Part shown: positions 1 through 7,067 of the stretch, in pieces
How the letters are laid out: every line of letters begins with the position of its first letter
Numbering within the stretch: position 1 is the first letter of the stretch
NCBI GenBank assembly: GCA_016192885.1
Contig: JACPTH010000063.1
Coordinates: 1 to 14,750 of the forward strand
DNA from: a bacterium
GTDB lineage: Bacteria; Muiribacteriota; Ozemobacteria; Ozemobacterales; Ozemobacteraceae
Reading direction: 5' to 3'
DNA: 14,750 nucleotides
Notes under the pieces: model-generated
What the model was told of the DNA's origin: nothing
Databases searched by the model: none
The model's input: the letters and a program-made list of their open reading frames with translations, nothing else
Program-made: the position numbers and the translations under genes

Positions 1-150
1 AACCGGATCTACGGGCGATTGCTGCTTTACGGATTGAATAAAAAAGATTCCAAAAGTTAAAAGGGCGGTTACCAAAACTAACACAATAACTATCGCCATA
101 CCGGAGCGGGAAAAGCATGCTTCTTTTGACCTTTCAATATTTTTCATCAT
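1..150 (-). CDS. Prepilin-like (PilX/GspK-type) protein, N-terminal part
   Basis: This is the first 50 codons of a gene that runs off the left edge. The start is ATG at 150, with a second ATG directly after it at 147. The product has a short charged leader, then the prepilin-peptidase-like junction SRSG|MAIV (Gly17/Met18) and about 22 hydrophobic residues (AIVIVLVLVTALLTF onward). This is the class III signal layout of type IV pilins and pseudopilins. The residue at +5 after cleavage is not Glu, as in GspK and some PilX-like minor pilins, so I infer a minor, tip-type pilin rather than a major one. It starts 25 bp after the stop of the other prepilin-like gene, so the two probably share a transcript. 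No clear Shine-Dalgarno is visible. The C-terminal domain lies outside the window, so the subfamily cannot be fixed. Confidence 0.7.
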   Translation of the reverse strand, partial: MMKNIERSKEACFSRSGMAIVIVLVLVTALLTFGIFFIQSVKQQSPVDPV

Positions 151-175
151 TAAAATAAAAGGTTTAATCGCCAAC

Positions 176-742
176 TCAGCTACCTCGCCGGTTCAGGTCT
201 GCCCGGTAGGTTAATGCCCGAAATTGCACTTGTTTAGTTTTTTCTTCCGTCCATTCAATTTTCACTTTAATTTCCTTGATGGAATCAGAAACCGTTAAGT
301 TTTCATTTGAAAAAAGGCCTGCGGGGGGATTAAGCTCATCAAAAGTAGGATCCCCTACATCAACTGATTGGTACGAAAAGGTAACCGGGATGATTTGGCA
401 ATCCATGGAAACCGTGTATTTTCCGCCCTTCTTCCCATCTATATTGCCCAAACATAAATTTACGGGAGCAGTCGAATAATTTGTAATGTTATTACCAACC
501 GGAATATCTTTAAAAGGTTGTTGCAATAGTAAATTAACCGTTTTCTCAAGAAGCTGGATTGCTTCAATTTGCCGCGCATCTTTTGAAACAGCCTTGGCCC
601 CATACCCCATGATTCCAGAGACTGGGATCATTGCCATTGCTAAAATGCCGACGGCTATAATAATTTCAAGCAGGGTGATTCCCCGTCTTCTCGTAAAACA
701 AATTGGAACTAAGGGAGCCCTAAAATCAAAAAAACTTTCCAT
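176..742 (-). CDS. Type IV prepilin-like protein (PilV/GspI-like minor pilin)
   Basis: A 188-residue protein with a classic type IV prepilin N-terminus. A basic leader ends in TRRRG at residues 17-21 and is followed by ITLLEIIIAVGILAMAMI. The predicted prepilin-peptidase cut is after Gly21, and Glu falls at +5 of the mature protein, the residue needed for pilin assembly and methylation. The rest is a soluble beta-rich head without a recognisable disulfide-loop pattern. By length and the TLLEIIIAVGIL motif it resembles PilV or GspI minor pilins, but I cannot assign one. The ATG at 742 has a GAGG Shine-Dalgarno about 9 nt upstream (complement of 751-755), which supports this start. The 21-residue leader is longer than that of typical type IVa pilins. 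It sits 25 bp upstream of a second prepilin-like gene and 294 bp downstream of the DUF362 gene. Confidence 0.85.
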   Translation of the reverse strand: MESFFDFRAPLVPICFTRRRGITLLEIIIAVGILAMAMIPVSGIMGYGAKAVSKDARQIEAIQLLEKTVNLLLQQPFKDIPVGNNITNYSTAPVNLCLGNIDGKKGGKYTVSMDCQIIPVTFSYQSVDVGDPTFDELNPPAGLFSNENLTVSDSIKEIKVKIEWTEEKTKQVQFRALTYRADLNRRGS

Positions 743-1036
743 TAAGATTTACCTCGCAAAAAGAATGCCCTTCCTCTTAAAAAATAAAAAAAGCATGAGA
801 AATTTTAACCTAATTAGCTTCAGAGCATATTTTTAGAACAAAAATATTAACAAAAACCCTTTTGGGAATTTAAGAGAAGTGTAAAACTTTTATTACCAAA
901 ATACAATTTTTTTCCCCCCTCAACAATTTTTAACCATTTAGTTAAAGGATGCACACGCCTGCTGCGCGGCCCACCTTTCGACACGCGAAATAAATTCTCA
1001 TAAAAACCTTCACCTTGAAAGCTTTTTCTCATGCAA
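743..1036. other. Gap between DUF362 gene and prepilin genes, no convincing gene
   Basis: This 294-bp stretch holds no gene I can support. A 61-codon minus-strand frame (1032-847) begins 4 nt after the DUF362 stop but has no ribosome binding site and low-complexity codon content. A 6-bp inverted repeat (TTTAAC/GTTAAA, 929-934 and 941-946) is present. A weak minus-strand promoter-like pair, TTGTTG and TATTTT with a 17-bp spacer, lies on the complement of roughly 895-925. A short CCC-AAAA-GGG hairpin with a T-rich tail on the minus strand (about 855-875) is too weak to call a terminator. A GC-rich patch at about 950-985 stands out from the AT-rich surroundings. Confidence 0.5.
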
Positions 1037-2320
1037 TTATTTCATCACCGATGTGAGGGTTTCCTCAATCGAAGCCGATCTGCGCTCAACGTCGCTAGAT
1101 GTATTGGTTTTCCCTTCCCCCCAAAAAAATCTTTTCACTTCTCGAGCAAGAAGAGCAAGCTTGATTAGACTGCTTGTTTGCATCTCGATTGAATCGACGG
1201 GACAAACTTCCATGCAACAAAAGCATGAAATGCACGATTTGCGATTAAAATGCGGCCCCTCTTCAGCGATTGATATGGCGGTCGCGGGGCAAATTCTCTC
1301 GCAAGCCTTGCATTTTATGCAAAGTCCCTTCTTCAATTTTGGTCTCATCCAAATAAGTCGTTGCGCGATTTTTACCATGACCCCTGGAATTTTTGCGAAA
1401 ATTGGTTCAGCCGGAGCTTGAAAACCGGGATATTTAAAAGAAGAAATAGGCTCGCCAAAAATTCGAACTTGCGTTAAATTCTTAGGCCCCAAATCGATTT
1501 TCCGGCATCGTGCTAAAGTAGGTATTTTTTCCGGATCTAACCCGGCGATTGCGCTAAATGCAAGATCTATCGCTACGGGATCAACAGCCGCCATAATCAG
1601 CCCCGTTTTAATGACGCGCCCTCCGCCCGGACCTTGGCCATCCATGCCCTCTACGCCGTCAAAAATCGTGAGAGGAATGGGAGTTGCCGCGCAAATGTCC
1701 GCCATTAAGGCTCCAAAATCGCTCAGTTTGGGAAATCGCTTGTGGAATTGGGCTTTTTGCAGGCCGGGTAACAAACCAAAATGGTTTTTCACTGCGCCCG
1801 TAATCACCGTTAAATTGTGGGTTTTCAATTTCGGAAGATTTATTACAACATCCGCAGAATATAACCATTCAGTGACATGAATGCTTACCGGTCCGGCCGG
1901 CCCGTTTACGCGAATTTGCCTCGAAGGTTCTTTTTCAAGAGCCAAAAGAGTCGCCCCGGTTTTCTCAGCCACTTTTTTAAACCCCGTGGTATTCCAATAT
2001 GACTCGATTCTACCAAGCGCCATTGGAGGGCTATCGCCGATATACACTTGGGCGCCGATTCGGCGGCATTCATTCGCGACCGCTTCAAGAATGATTGGGT
2101 GAGTCGTTGCGGCGGCGGAAGGGTCCTTGCAGGAAAGCATGTTCGGTTTCAAAAAAACTTTTTGTCCCGGTTTTACGAATGCTTCTAACCCTCCAAACGG
2201 AAGCAAAACCTCCGAAACGCTTTTTGAAATCGAATCAAGTGAATAACTTGTACATTTCGAAATGGCCAACGGGCAAAGTGGGGCGGTCATATTTTCCCTT
2301 TCATGCAAAAAATCACTCAT
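1037..2320 (-). CDS. DUF362 domain protein with two [4Fe-4S] ferredoxin clusters
   Basis: A 427-residue protein. Residues about 15-300 are a DUF362 domain, with landmarks KVFLKPNML (54-62), the IGDSP turn (94-98), INLPKLKTHNLTVITGAVKNHFG (about 160-182) and GMDGQGPGGG (225-234). A C-terminal dicluster ferredoxin module follows: Cys334, 337, 340 and 344 in a CxxCxxCxxxCP pattern, then Cys363, 366, 369 and 373 in a second CxxCxxCxxxCP pattern. DUF362 proteins are widespread in anaerobes and are thought to do redox chemistry, but their substrate is not established. No signal peptide or membrane segment is visible, so it should be cytoplasmic. The ATG at 2320 overlaps the stop of the upstream gene by 8 bp, which suggests translational coupling. 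ATG at 2290 (MTAPL) is an alternative start with a better AAGGG-type site just upstream, and family members usually begin close to that position. Confidence 0.88.
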   Translation of the reverse strand: MSDFLHERENMTAPLCPLAISKCTSYSLDSISKSVSEVLLPFGGLEAFVKPGQKVFLKPNMLSCKDPSAAATTHPIILEAVANECRRIGAQVYIGDSPPMALGRIESYWNTTGFKKVAEKTGATLLALEKEPSRQIRVNGPAGPVSIHVTEWLYSADVVINLPKLKTHNLTVITGAVKNHFGLLPGLQKAQFHKRFPKLSDFGALMADICAATPIPLTIFDGVEGMDGQGPGGGRVIKTGLIMAAVDPVAIDLAFSAIAGLDPEKIPTLARCRKIDLGPKNLTQVRIFGEPISSFKYPGFQAPAEPIFAKIPGVMVKIAQRLIWMRPKLKKGLCIKCKACERICPATAISIAEEGPHFNRKSCISCFCCMEVCPVDSIEMQTSSLIKLALLAREVKRFFWGEGKTNTSSDVERRSASIEETLTSVMK

Positions 2321-3380
2321 CAGAGTCTTGACCGGAATAGGATTTTTTTGTCCATGGCCGATAGGTCGGCAAAATATCGCTCTTCTTTATAAGACGCTCC
2401 CCCGGAATTTGGGGGGGCGGAGCGGGACCCCATCCGTCTTGGGGTTCTTCAAACCCAGCAACCGAGGTGCCGGATGCGTCCAAAAGACAAAGCGGGGTTT
2501 TAACGGGTTTTGGCCATGGTTGCACTTCGAGACCTTCTTCGCGGTCAAAAACCGAACACTGGTTTAAATAAACGATCTTTACCAATATATCATAGAAGGG
2601 AACATTTCTTTGCATCGCATAAACCCTAAAATGCAAGTTTCGAGGAAATTGAATCGGTACTTGGGCGCCCAAAGCTATCTGGCGAAGAACAGCCTGGATG
2701 TCGTCTCCCCGTGAAAGAAGCGTTCCTTTGCGCGACAAACCTGGAAATCGAACCGAAAACCTTTTTGCGTTCCCGCCTTCAATGCGAGAAAGAACCGCCG
2801 TCCAATGCTCCCCTTGCGGGTGGACGGGAAGTACAAGCAAATCCGAGCCTAAAATTTTGTATCTGTGATGAGGAGGCAGAAGCTTTTTTAAAAACGATTC
2901 TATATTGTGTCCATGACATTGCGGAACAATTCCGCCCCCCGCGGAACGATGCATGACAATTCCCGAATCGAATTCTTTCGCCAATATTTCCAATGTTTCC
3001 CATGTACTTAAAGGGTCGCCCCAAAATGACCAGCCGGTGTGGCCTGTCGGCTTTTGAATAGTAACCAGGGGCATTTCAATAAAACTTTGAGAACTTTTCC
3101 GTTCAAATAGAATTGACTCGCGCCGAATGTCCGAAACGAACCATTCGTTATCAAGGCGCATCATGGAGCATACGTGATAACGCCGGGCTTTGTAGTCTAT
3201 CCAGGCCCTTCCCCCGTTTGGGCCCCAGAGAATAGCCCTTACCACCGGGTCTGATTCGCTCGGGCTAAAATAATCTCCGAAAATTTTCCGCGCGAAAAAA
3301 ATTTCCGTAAAAAAAAGAGAAGAAACAAAAAAGAAAGTGAGAATAAAATTCCTGAATCGGGAAATTGGTTTCAAACTCAT
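2313..3380 (-). CDS. Membrane-anchored PilP/GspC-like protein with two STN-like repeats
   Basis: A 355-residue protein if started at ATG 3380. The frame is open further back to 3491, but that extension overlaps the preceding gene and hides the N-terminal membrane segment. Residues 10-30 form a hydrophobic anchor or signal (NFILTFFFVSSLFF). Residues about 45-105 (VVRAILWGPNGGRAWIDY..., then WFVSDIRRESILFER) look like the small beta-barrel of PilP and the GspC homology region. Two beta-alpha-beta blocks follow at about 125-187 (TWETLEILAKEFDSGIVM...) and 205-287 (DDIQAVLRQIALGAQVPIQF, then RNVPFYDILVKIVYLNQC). They resemble the STN/N0-type domains of secretins. The tail is proline-rich. I infer a periplasmic type IV pilus or type II secretion assembly component. 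There is no secretin barrel. It lies 25 bp after the NadD/phosphorylase-like gene and overlaps the DUF362 gene. The domain calls rest on visual pattern only. Confidence 0.72.
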   Translation of the reverse strand: MSLKPISRFRNFILTFFFVSSLFFTEIFFARKIFGDYFSPSESDPVVRAILWGPNGGRAWIDYKARRYHVCSMMRLDNEWFVSDIRRESILFERKSSQSFIEMPLVTIQKPTGHTGWSFWGDPLSTWETLEILAKEFDSGIVMHRSAGGGIVPQCHGHNIESFLKKLLPPHHRYKILGSDLLVLPVHPQGEHWTAVLSRIEGGNAKRFSVRFPGLSRKGTLLSRGDDIQAVLRQIALGAQVPIQFPRNLHFRVYAMQRNVPFYDILVKIVYLNQCSVFDREEGLEVQPWPKPVKTPLCLLDASGTSVAGFEEPQDGWGPAPPPQIPGERLIKKSDILPTYRPWTKKSYSGQDSDE

Positions 3381-3405
3381 TACTATACCAAGACTCAAAA
3401 GTTTA

Positions 3406-5577
3406 CTATTCCGGATTTTTTCCAAGAACCGGGCCGGCGAGCCCGATTTCATGGAAAATGAGATCAATAGCCTTTCTACGACTTCCGGCAAGCTCTTCCT
3501 CGGATCTGAACAACTCTGAAAGAGTGGTTCCGCGGTTAGGTTGGTCTGAAACTATCAACAATTCAGAAGTTTGAATAAAAATTCCTTCAGAGGCTAGGGC
3601 ATTTACAGATGAAGGAATATGGGCCATCTCAACGTCGATTAGATCGGCTTTTGTTTCGGTAATTGACGAAACGAAGGAAGCGGTTTCTTGGAGAGGAGAA
3701 AAAACGGAGAAAACCCCCCCGCTTACTGAATAATTCCGCATCCAAGGTAGGATAGGGCGCGACCAAACGTTGGATAAAGGAACCCACATTCCTGGTACAT
3801 TACCGGTTCTTTCAGGTCTCACTATCGCTCCAATTTCAATTTCGGGATTCAACGAACCCGCATTTCCGAAAAAAAAGAAGCGTCTAATTCCCTTTTCCTT
3901 TGCGAGAATGGAAATGAGCGATTCAAGCTGGTCTCCATAGACATTTCTGGTAACTAGAAAACTTTTTTTTAAACCTCTCTCGTCTAGATAATCATACTGG
4001 TTGTGCGGCAGTTCAGGATCCGGATTAAATTGTTCCTTCCAACGAGGCAAAGACTTACTTTTGCGGGAAACTTTGTCGTTTCGGCGTCCAAGCCAAATTT
4101 CAGCAAGTCTTCCATCCTGAATTGCAATCGGGCGTGGGAAAACCTTCCAAACTTCTTGTCGCTCGGCTAAACTGTCGGAAATCCCGCGTAAATACCCAAT
4201 AACAGCCGAGTGAATCGTATTTGGGGAAACATCTGATAGCGCTTTTCGGAAACGGGGGGTAGTTTCGTTTTTTATATCCCCAAAATCGCGGGGAAACACT
4301 ACCTGAAAATCATCGGAAGGTCTGCCTGCCAAGGCAAGAGCCCCGGAAACCATTGCCTGAGTATGAAGAAGTCTTGATTCTCCATAGATATCTCCTCCTA
4401 CTATAGCTTTAAAAGAGCCATTTTTTAAGCGAACCAGAAAAATTCCGGTCGTAACGTAGTCTCTCTTAACAAAAATTCTTATTCCGGTTAGGGCAATTTG
4501 AGAAAGGTATTCTGTTAGCTGATCAAAGGTTCCTGCAAAAACCTCAACTGAAAGTTCAGGACGAGCGAAAATTAATAGTCCCAATCTTGAAATCCTATCG
4601 CCAAGATAAGTTCTAAGAACTCCGATTGAGTGCTTAAGCGAAAAATCGATATCCTTTATTACCTGAGGCGGCGATTCTAGGCAAAAACGGGTAGAAACAT
4701 CGAAACTTTCGAACTTTTTCAATTGGATCGGGGCAACCAGAGTTTCTCGTTTTTTTACTTGATGAAATGGGAAACTATCGTTGATCCCTAAATCTATTAT
4801 GGCTGACAACCAATGGGGGGAGGAAGCTAACCCATAGAGACCTTCCAAAACGATCGAACGATAAACGCTTCTTGGGAGCGTTGCTTTAATTTCGGAAAAA
4901 TTTTCACCGTTCGCCGCTACCCTAATTTTGGTAGAGCTTAAATCTAGATTATGGGGAGGAAGAAAACATAAAACGCCCTCCTTGACCCATCTTTGTATTT
5001 TTCTGGCGGTTGTTTCGGGTAAAGGGTGCCCGGCGCGACGCATGACGACAACCGTGAGACGCCCGCCCGGATTAGGAATTCCGCGATTTTCAACGACCTT
5101 TTCGAGGGAATCAGAACCAAGAATTTGGAAGAAATGGGCGTGGGAAGCGATGGCCATTGTTTCCGACAGAAGACGTTCCGCGGGGGTTCCTTTCGACCAT
5201 TTCTCATTAGCGGAGCGAATGGCCGAAATCGGTAAGATTTTCATTCTTGGTTCATTCTGCTCTTTAACCGCGCTTAAGAGAAGATCCATTCTAAGTTCTA
5301 AGGGGCTCATGTCGGGTTTTCGAGGATTGGAAATGTTGGGAACAAAAATCAAGTAATGCAAACGCAAATTTTCACAGGCAATTTTTGCAAGCTTCAAATG
5401 TCCGTTGTGAATCGGGTCAAAACTTCCCGCGAAAATTCCTATTCGCTTGATTTCAGGGGTAATGGAAATTACGGCAGGTTCAATAAGATTCGGGTTTGAA
5501 GTATCGGGTTGTCCCTGATTCCCGGGACAAGAAATCGCCCAGAAAAGTAGAGAAAAGAAAACAATTAATCTATTCAT
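3406..5577 (-). CDS. Predicted lipoprotein fusing NadD-like adenylyltransferase and nucleoside-phosphorylase-like domains
   Basis: A 723-residue protein. The N-terminus is a signal peptide with a lipobox-like site (FWAISC, Cys17). Residues about 45-245 form a nucleotidyltransferase of the nicotinate/nicotinamide-mononucleotide adenylyltransferase type: IGIFAGSFDPIHNGHL (46-61) carries the HxGH nucleotide-binding motif, GSDSLEKV (154-161) the middle motif, and DLSSTKIR (212-219) the C-terminal SSTxIR motif. Residues about 250-530 match nothing I know. Residues about 535-705 resemble the purine-nucleoside phosphorylase/MTAN fold: GNAGSLNPEIEIGAIV (571-586) matches the glycine-rich phosphate or substrate loop, DVEMAHI (648-654) the ME ribose-binding motif, and LLIVSDQ (673-679) the SD catalytic-acid motif. 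NadD enzymes are cytosolic and about 200 residues long, so a lipoprotein signal and this fusion are odd. No alternative Met start occurs before the HxGH motif. The stop is TAG. It is the first gene of the minus-strand operon. The ATG at 5577 has only a weak GGA-type site. Confidence 0.78.
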   Translation of the reverse strand: MNRLIVFFSLLFWAISCPGNQGQPDTSNPNLIEPAVISITPEIKRIGIFAGSFDPIHNGHLKLAKIACENLRLHYLIFVPNISNPRKPDMSPLELRMDLLLSAVKEQNEPRMKILPISAIRSANEKWSKGTPAERLLSETMAIASHAHFFQILGSDSLEKVVENRGIPNPGGRLTVVVMRRAGHPLPETTARKIQRWVKEGVLCFLPPHNLDLSSTKIRVAANGENFSEIKATLPRSVYRSIVLEGLYGLASSPHWLSAIIDLGINDSFPFHQVKKRETLVAPIQLKKFESFDVSTRFCLESPPQVIKDIDFSLKHSIGVLRTYLGDRISRLGLLIFARPELSVEVFAGTFDQLTEYLSQIALTGIRIFVKRDYVTTGIFLVRLKNGSFKAIVGGDIYGESRLLHTQAMVSGALALAGRPSDDFQVVFPRDFGDIKNETTPRFRKALSDVSPNTIHSAVIGYLRGISDSLAERQEVWKVFPRPIAIQDGRLAEIWLGRRNDKVSRKSKSLPRWKEQFNPDPELPHNQYDYLDERGLKKSFLVTRNVYGDQLESLISILAKEKGIRRFFFFGNAGSLNPEIEIGAIVRPERTGNVPGMWVPLSNVWSRPILPWMRNYSVSGGVFSVFSPLQETASFVSSITETKADLIDVEMAHIPSSVNALASEGIFIQTSELLIVSDQPNRGTTLSELFRSEEELAGSRRKAIDLIFHEIGLAGPVLGKNPE

Positions 5578-5642
5578 TATTCCACAAATTGAGAAAGTTA
5601 GGAATTAGGCAAAAATAATGATCTTCAAATTCTAAACTAAAA

Positions 5643-5673
5643 CTAATAAGAAATGGGAAACTTTTATTTTCAA
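5643..5673 (-). promoter_or_regulatory. Weak sigma70-like promoter candidate for the minus operon
   Basis: On the minus strand TTGAAA (complement of 5668-5673) and TATTAG (complement of 5643-5648) are separated by 19 bp. They lie about 65 bp before the ATG at 5577. The -35 matches the consensus well, but the -10 is poor and the spacer long. This is a pattern match in AT-rich DNA only. Confidence 0.22.
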
Positions 5674-5779
5674 AAAATGGTGATTATTTTATTGTTGCAT
5701 AAACAGTGAACCTGTGATAACTTTCCTCGTTAGATGTTTAGTTTTTCGCGATTTCTCTTTTCAATTTCGGCTTTATTAG

Positions 5780-5815
5780 CTAACGTACATTTGGTTTTTA
5801 AACCCTTTACGTTAG
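5780..5815. repeat. Nested 36-bp palindrome (possible operator or leader hairpin)
   Basis: CTAACGTA at 5780-5787 is perfectly mirrored by TACGTTAG at 5808-5815. Inside lies a second, nearly concentric inverted repeat, GGTTT (5793-5797) and AAACC (5800-5804). Together they form an interrupted dyad about 60 bp before the ATG at 5876. There is no T-run after it on either strand that would make it a terminator. I infer a regulator binding site or a stem in the 5' leader of the surface-protein gene. Confidence 0.45.
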
Positions 5816-5862
5816 AGTTTGCGCGCTGTCCAATTCAGTTAAAAAATACCCCATTTTTTCAT

Positions 5863-5868
5863 AGGAGG
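5863..5868 (+). promoter_or_regulatory. Strong Shine-Dalgarno for the giant surface protein
   Basis: AGGAGG lies 7 nt before ATG 5876, near-ideal spacing. It decides the start in favour of ATG 5876 over the TTG at 5873. Confidence 0.85.
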
Positions 5869-5875
5869 AATTTTG

Positions 5876-6064
5876 ATGCGTCCCAATTTATCCAATTTTA
5901 GGTGGGTGATCCTGGCGTTTTTTGTTTTTTCTTGTTTTGCCCCTATTTGGGCGCAAAGCGGCCCAATTCAGGTGCCTGTTCGAGTCCTCTCGACTACCGG
6001 GAATCCAGTACCTAACGCAAAGGTAAAAATGTGGTCTCTCGTGGCCTGCAAGCGGAGCTCCTAA
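5876..6064 (+). CDS. Fragment 1 of the surface protein: signal peptide and first repeat start
   Basis: This 62-codon frame encodes a signal peptide: MRPNLSNFRWVI, a hydrophobic core, then PIWA|QSGPIQ as a likely signal peptidase I site near residue 26. The beginning of a carboxypeptidase-regulatory-like strand pair follows (VPVRVLSTTGNPVPNAKVK). It stops at TAA 6062-6064. From the A5 run at 6025-6029 the +1 frame reads KCGLSWPASGAPN and runs straight into the next open frame, so the stop is probably the result of a frameshift and not a real C-terminus. Confidence 0.7.
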   Translation: MRPNLSNFRWVILAFFVFSCFAPIWAQSGPIQVPVRVLSTTGNPVPNAKVKMWSLVACKRSS

Positions 6065-6065
6065 C

Positions 6066-6932
6066 ATGGCTTTTAACGTCGTGAAGAAATTCATGACGAA
6101 TGTTAGCGGCCAGCTCCCAGTTCCTCAAATTCAGCTTGACGTTTCGCTTACAGAGGGAGTTTTGGTTTCCTTGTCTTTTGTCGCCAAAGGCACAACTCAA
6201 CCGATCGTAATCAACCACGACGTTTCCTTTTTTGATATACCTGGAAACATTAATGGCGCTACCCTTTATTTTACCGGAACCGCCACATCTTCCTTCATGG
6301 TGCCGAAGAAGACCTTATTAAATGACCTTGGCGGCGGGGAAATAAGAACCATTGATGACGGAAACAAATTTAATTTTAGCGCTCCCGAATTTTTTGATGC
6401 GGCGACACGGTTTTTCCCGAAGACTGATGTTGCCTTGAATATTCAAATCGATTTAGAAAAAGGCCTCAAGGCTCCGGTGCAATTGAACGTTGTTAAGGGC
6501 GGCAACCCTTACGGCAATGTAGGTATACAATTCTTAAATCGAGAACCCCGGAACCCCTGGGATCTATGGAATTACAATAATTTTCCAGGAATGGGCTCTA
6601 CCCGCGTTGGATACATGTTAGGCGGGCGTTACACTTTTAAGACGGTTGATTTAGCGACCGACACCAGCGCTGCGGGGTGGGATTTCCAATTTGCCGATTT
6701 GATCCCTGGAGCGGCGACAAAAACCATTTCGATTAATTTGCAACCCGGGTATAGAGTTCTCGTCAAATATATGAAGAACTCTACCACTCCGCTTCTTTCG
6801 AACGATAAATCCTTCTTCATTAAGCAAGGGCCGTTCTATCTAATGAGTCATTTCATCGCGAGCGGTTCCAACACCTTTAACCTATGTCCTCTCGCTTCAG
6901 GTCAATACCTAATTGAGACTCAAGATTCCTAG
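6066..6932 (+). CDS. Fragment 2 of the surface protein: N-terminal beta-rich region
   Basis: This frame has 288 codons from ATG 6066 to the in-frame TAG at 6930-6932. The product is beta-rich with no signal peptide of its own and no domain I can name. Periodic segments such as APVQLNVVKGGNPYGNVGIQ and PLASGQYLIETQ resemble the strand pattern of the repeats downstream. ATG 6066 has a GGAG 8 nt upstream (6054-6057) and lies 1 nt after the TAA of fragment 1, so translational reinitiation is possible in principle. After the TAG the same frame continues without a break into PPPTLFNLPVNEVVLTAQ and onwards to fragment 3. Confidence 0.7.
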   Translation: MAFNVVKKFMTNVSGQLPVPQIQLDVSLTEGVLVSLSFVAKGTTQPIVINHDVSFFDIPGNINGATLYFTGTATSSFMVPKKTLLNDLGGGEIRTIDDGNKFNFSAPEFFDAATRFFPKTDVALNIQIDLEKGLKAPVQLNVVKGGNPYGNVGIQFLNREPRNPWDLWNYNNFPGMGSTRVGYMLGGRYTFKTVDLATDTSAAGWDFQFADLIPGAATKTISINLQPGYRVLVKYMKNSTTPLLSNDKSFFIKQGPFYLMSHFIASGSNTFNLCPLASGQYLIETQDS

Positions 6933-7067
6933 CCTCCTCCAACCCTGTTCAATCTTCCGGTAAACGAAGTTGTTTTAACAGCGCAATCAACCGGCGGTTA
7001 TTTTGGGAAGTTATTCCGCGACAACAACACCAACATCCCCAACTATTCCGCGAGTGCGACCCAAGAA

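Larger units (their letters stand above)
5578..5875. other. Divergent intergenic region between the two transcription units
   Basis: This 298-bp AT-rich region separates the minus-strand operon (start 5577) from the plus-strand giant surface protein (start 5876). It must contain promoters for both directions. The only landmarks I can support are the nested palindrome at 5780-5815, the Shine-Dalgarno at 5863-5868 and a weak minus-strand promoter candidate at 5643-5673. No RNA gene or reading frame was recognised. Confidence 0.6.

Noticed and set aside
847..1032. 61-codon minus-strand frame after the DUF362 gene
   Set aside because: It has no Shine-Dalgarno, no recognisable domain and low-complexity content; kept only as part of the gap description.
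3381..3491. Longer N-terminus for the PilP/STN-like gene
   Set aside because: It overlaps the end of the preceding gene and would place the hydrophobic anchor internally; ATG 3380 gives a proper N-terminal anchor.
5695..5720. TTGCAT...TGATAA as a plus-strand promoter
   Set aside because: The spacer is only 14-15 bp and both boxes are weak matches.
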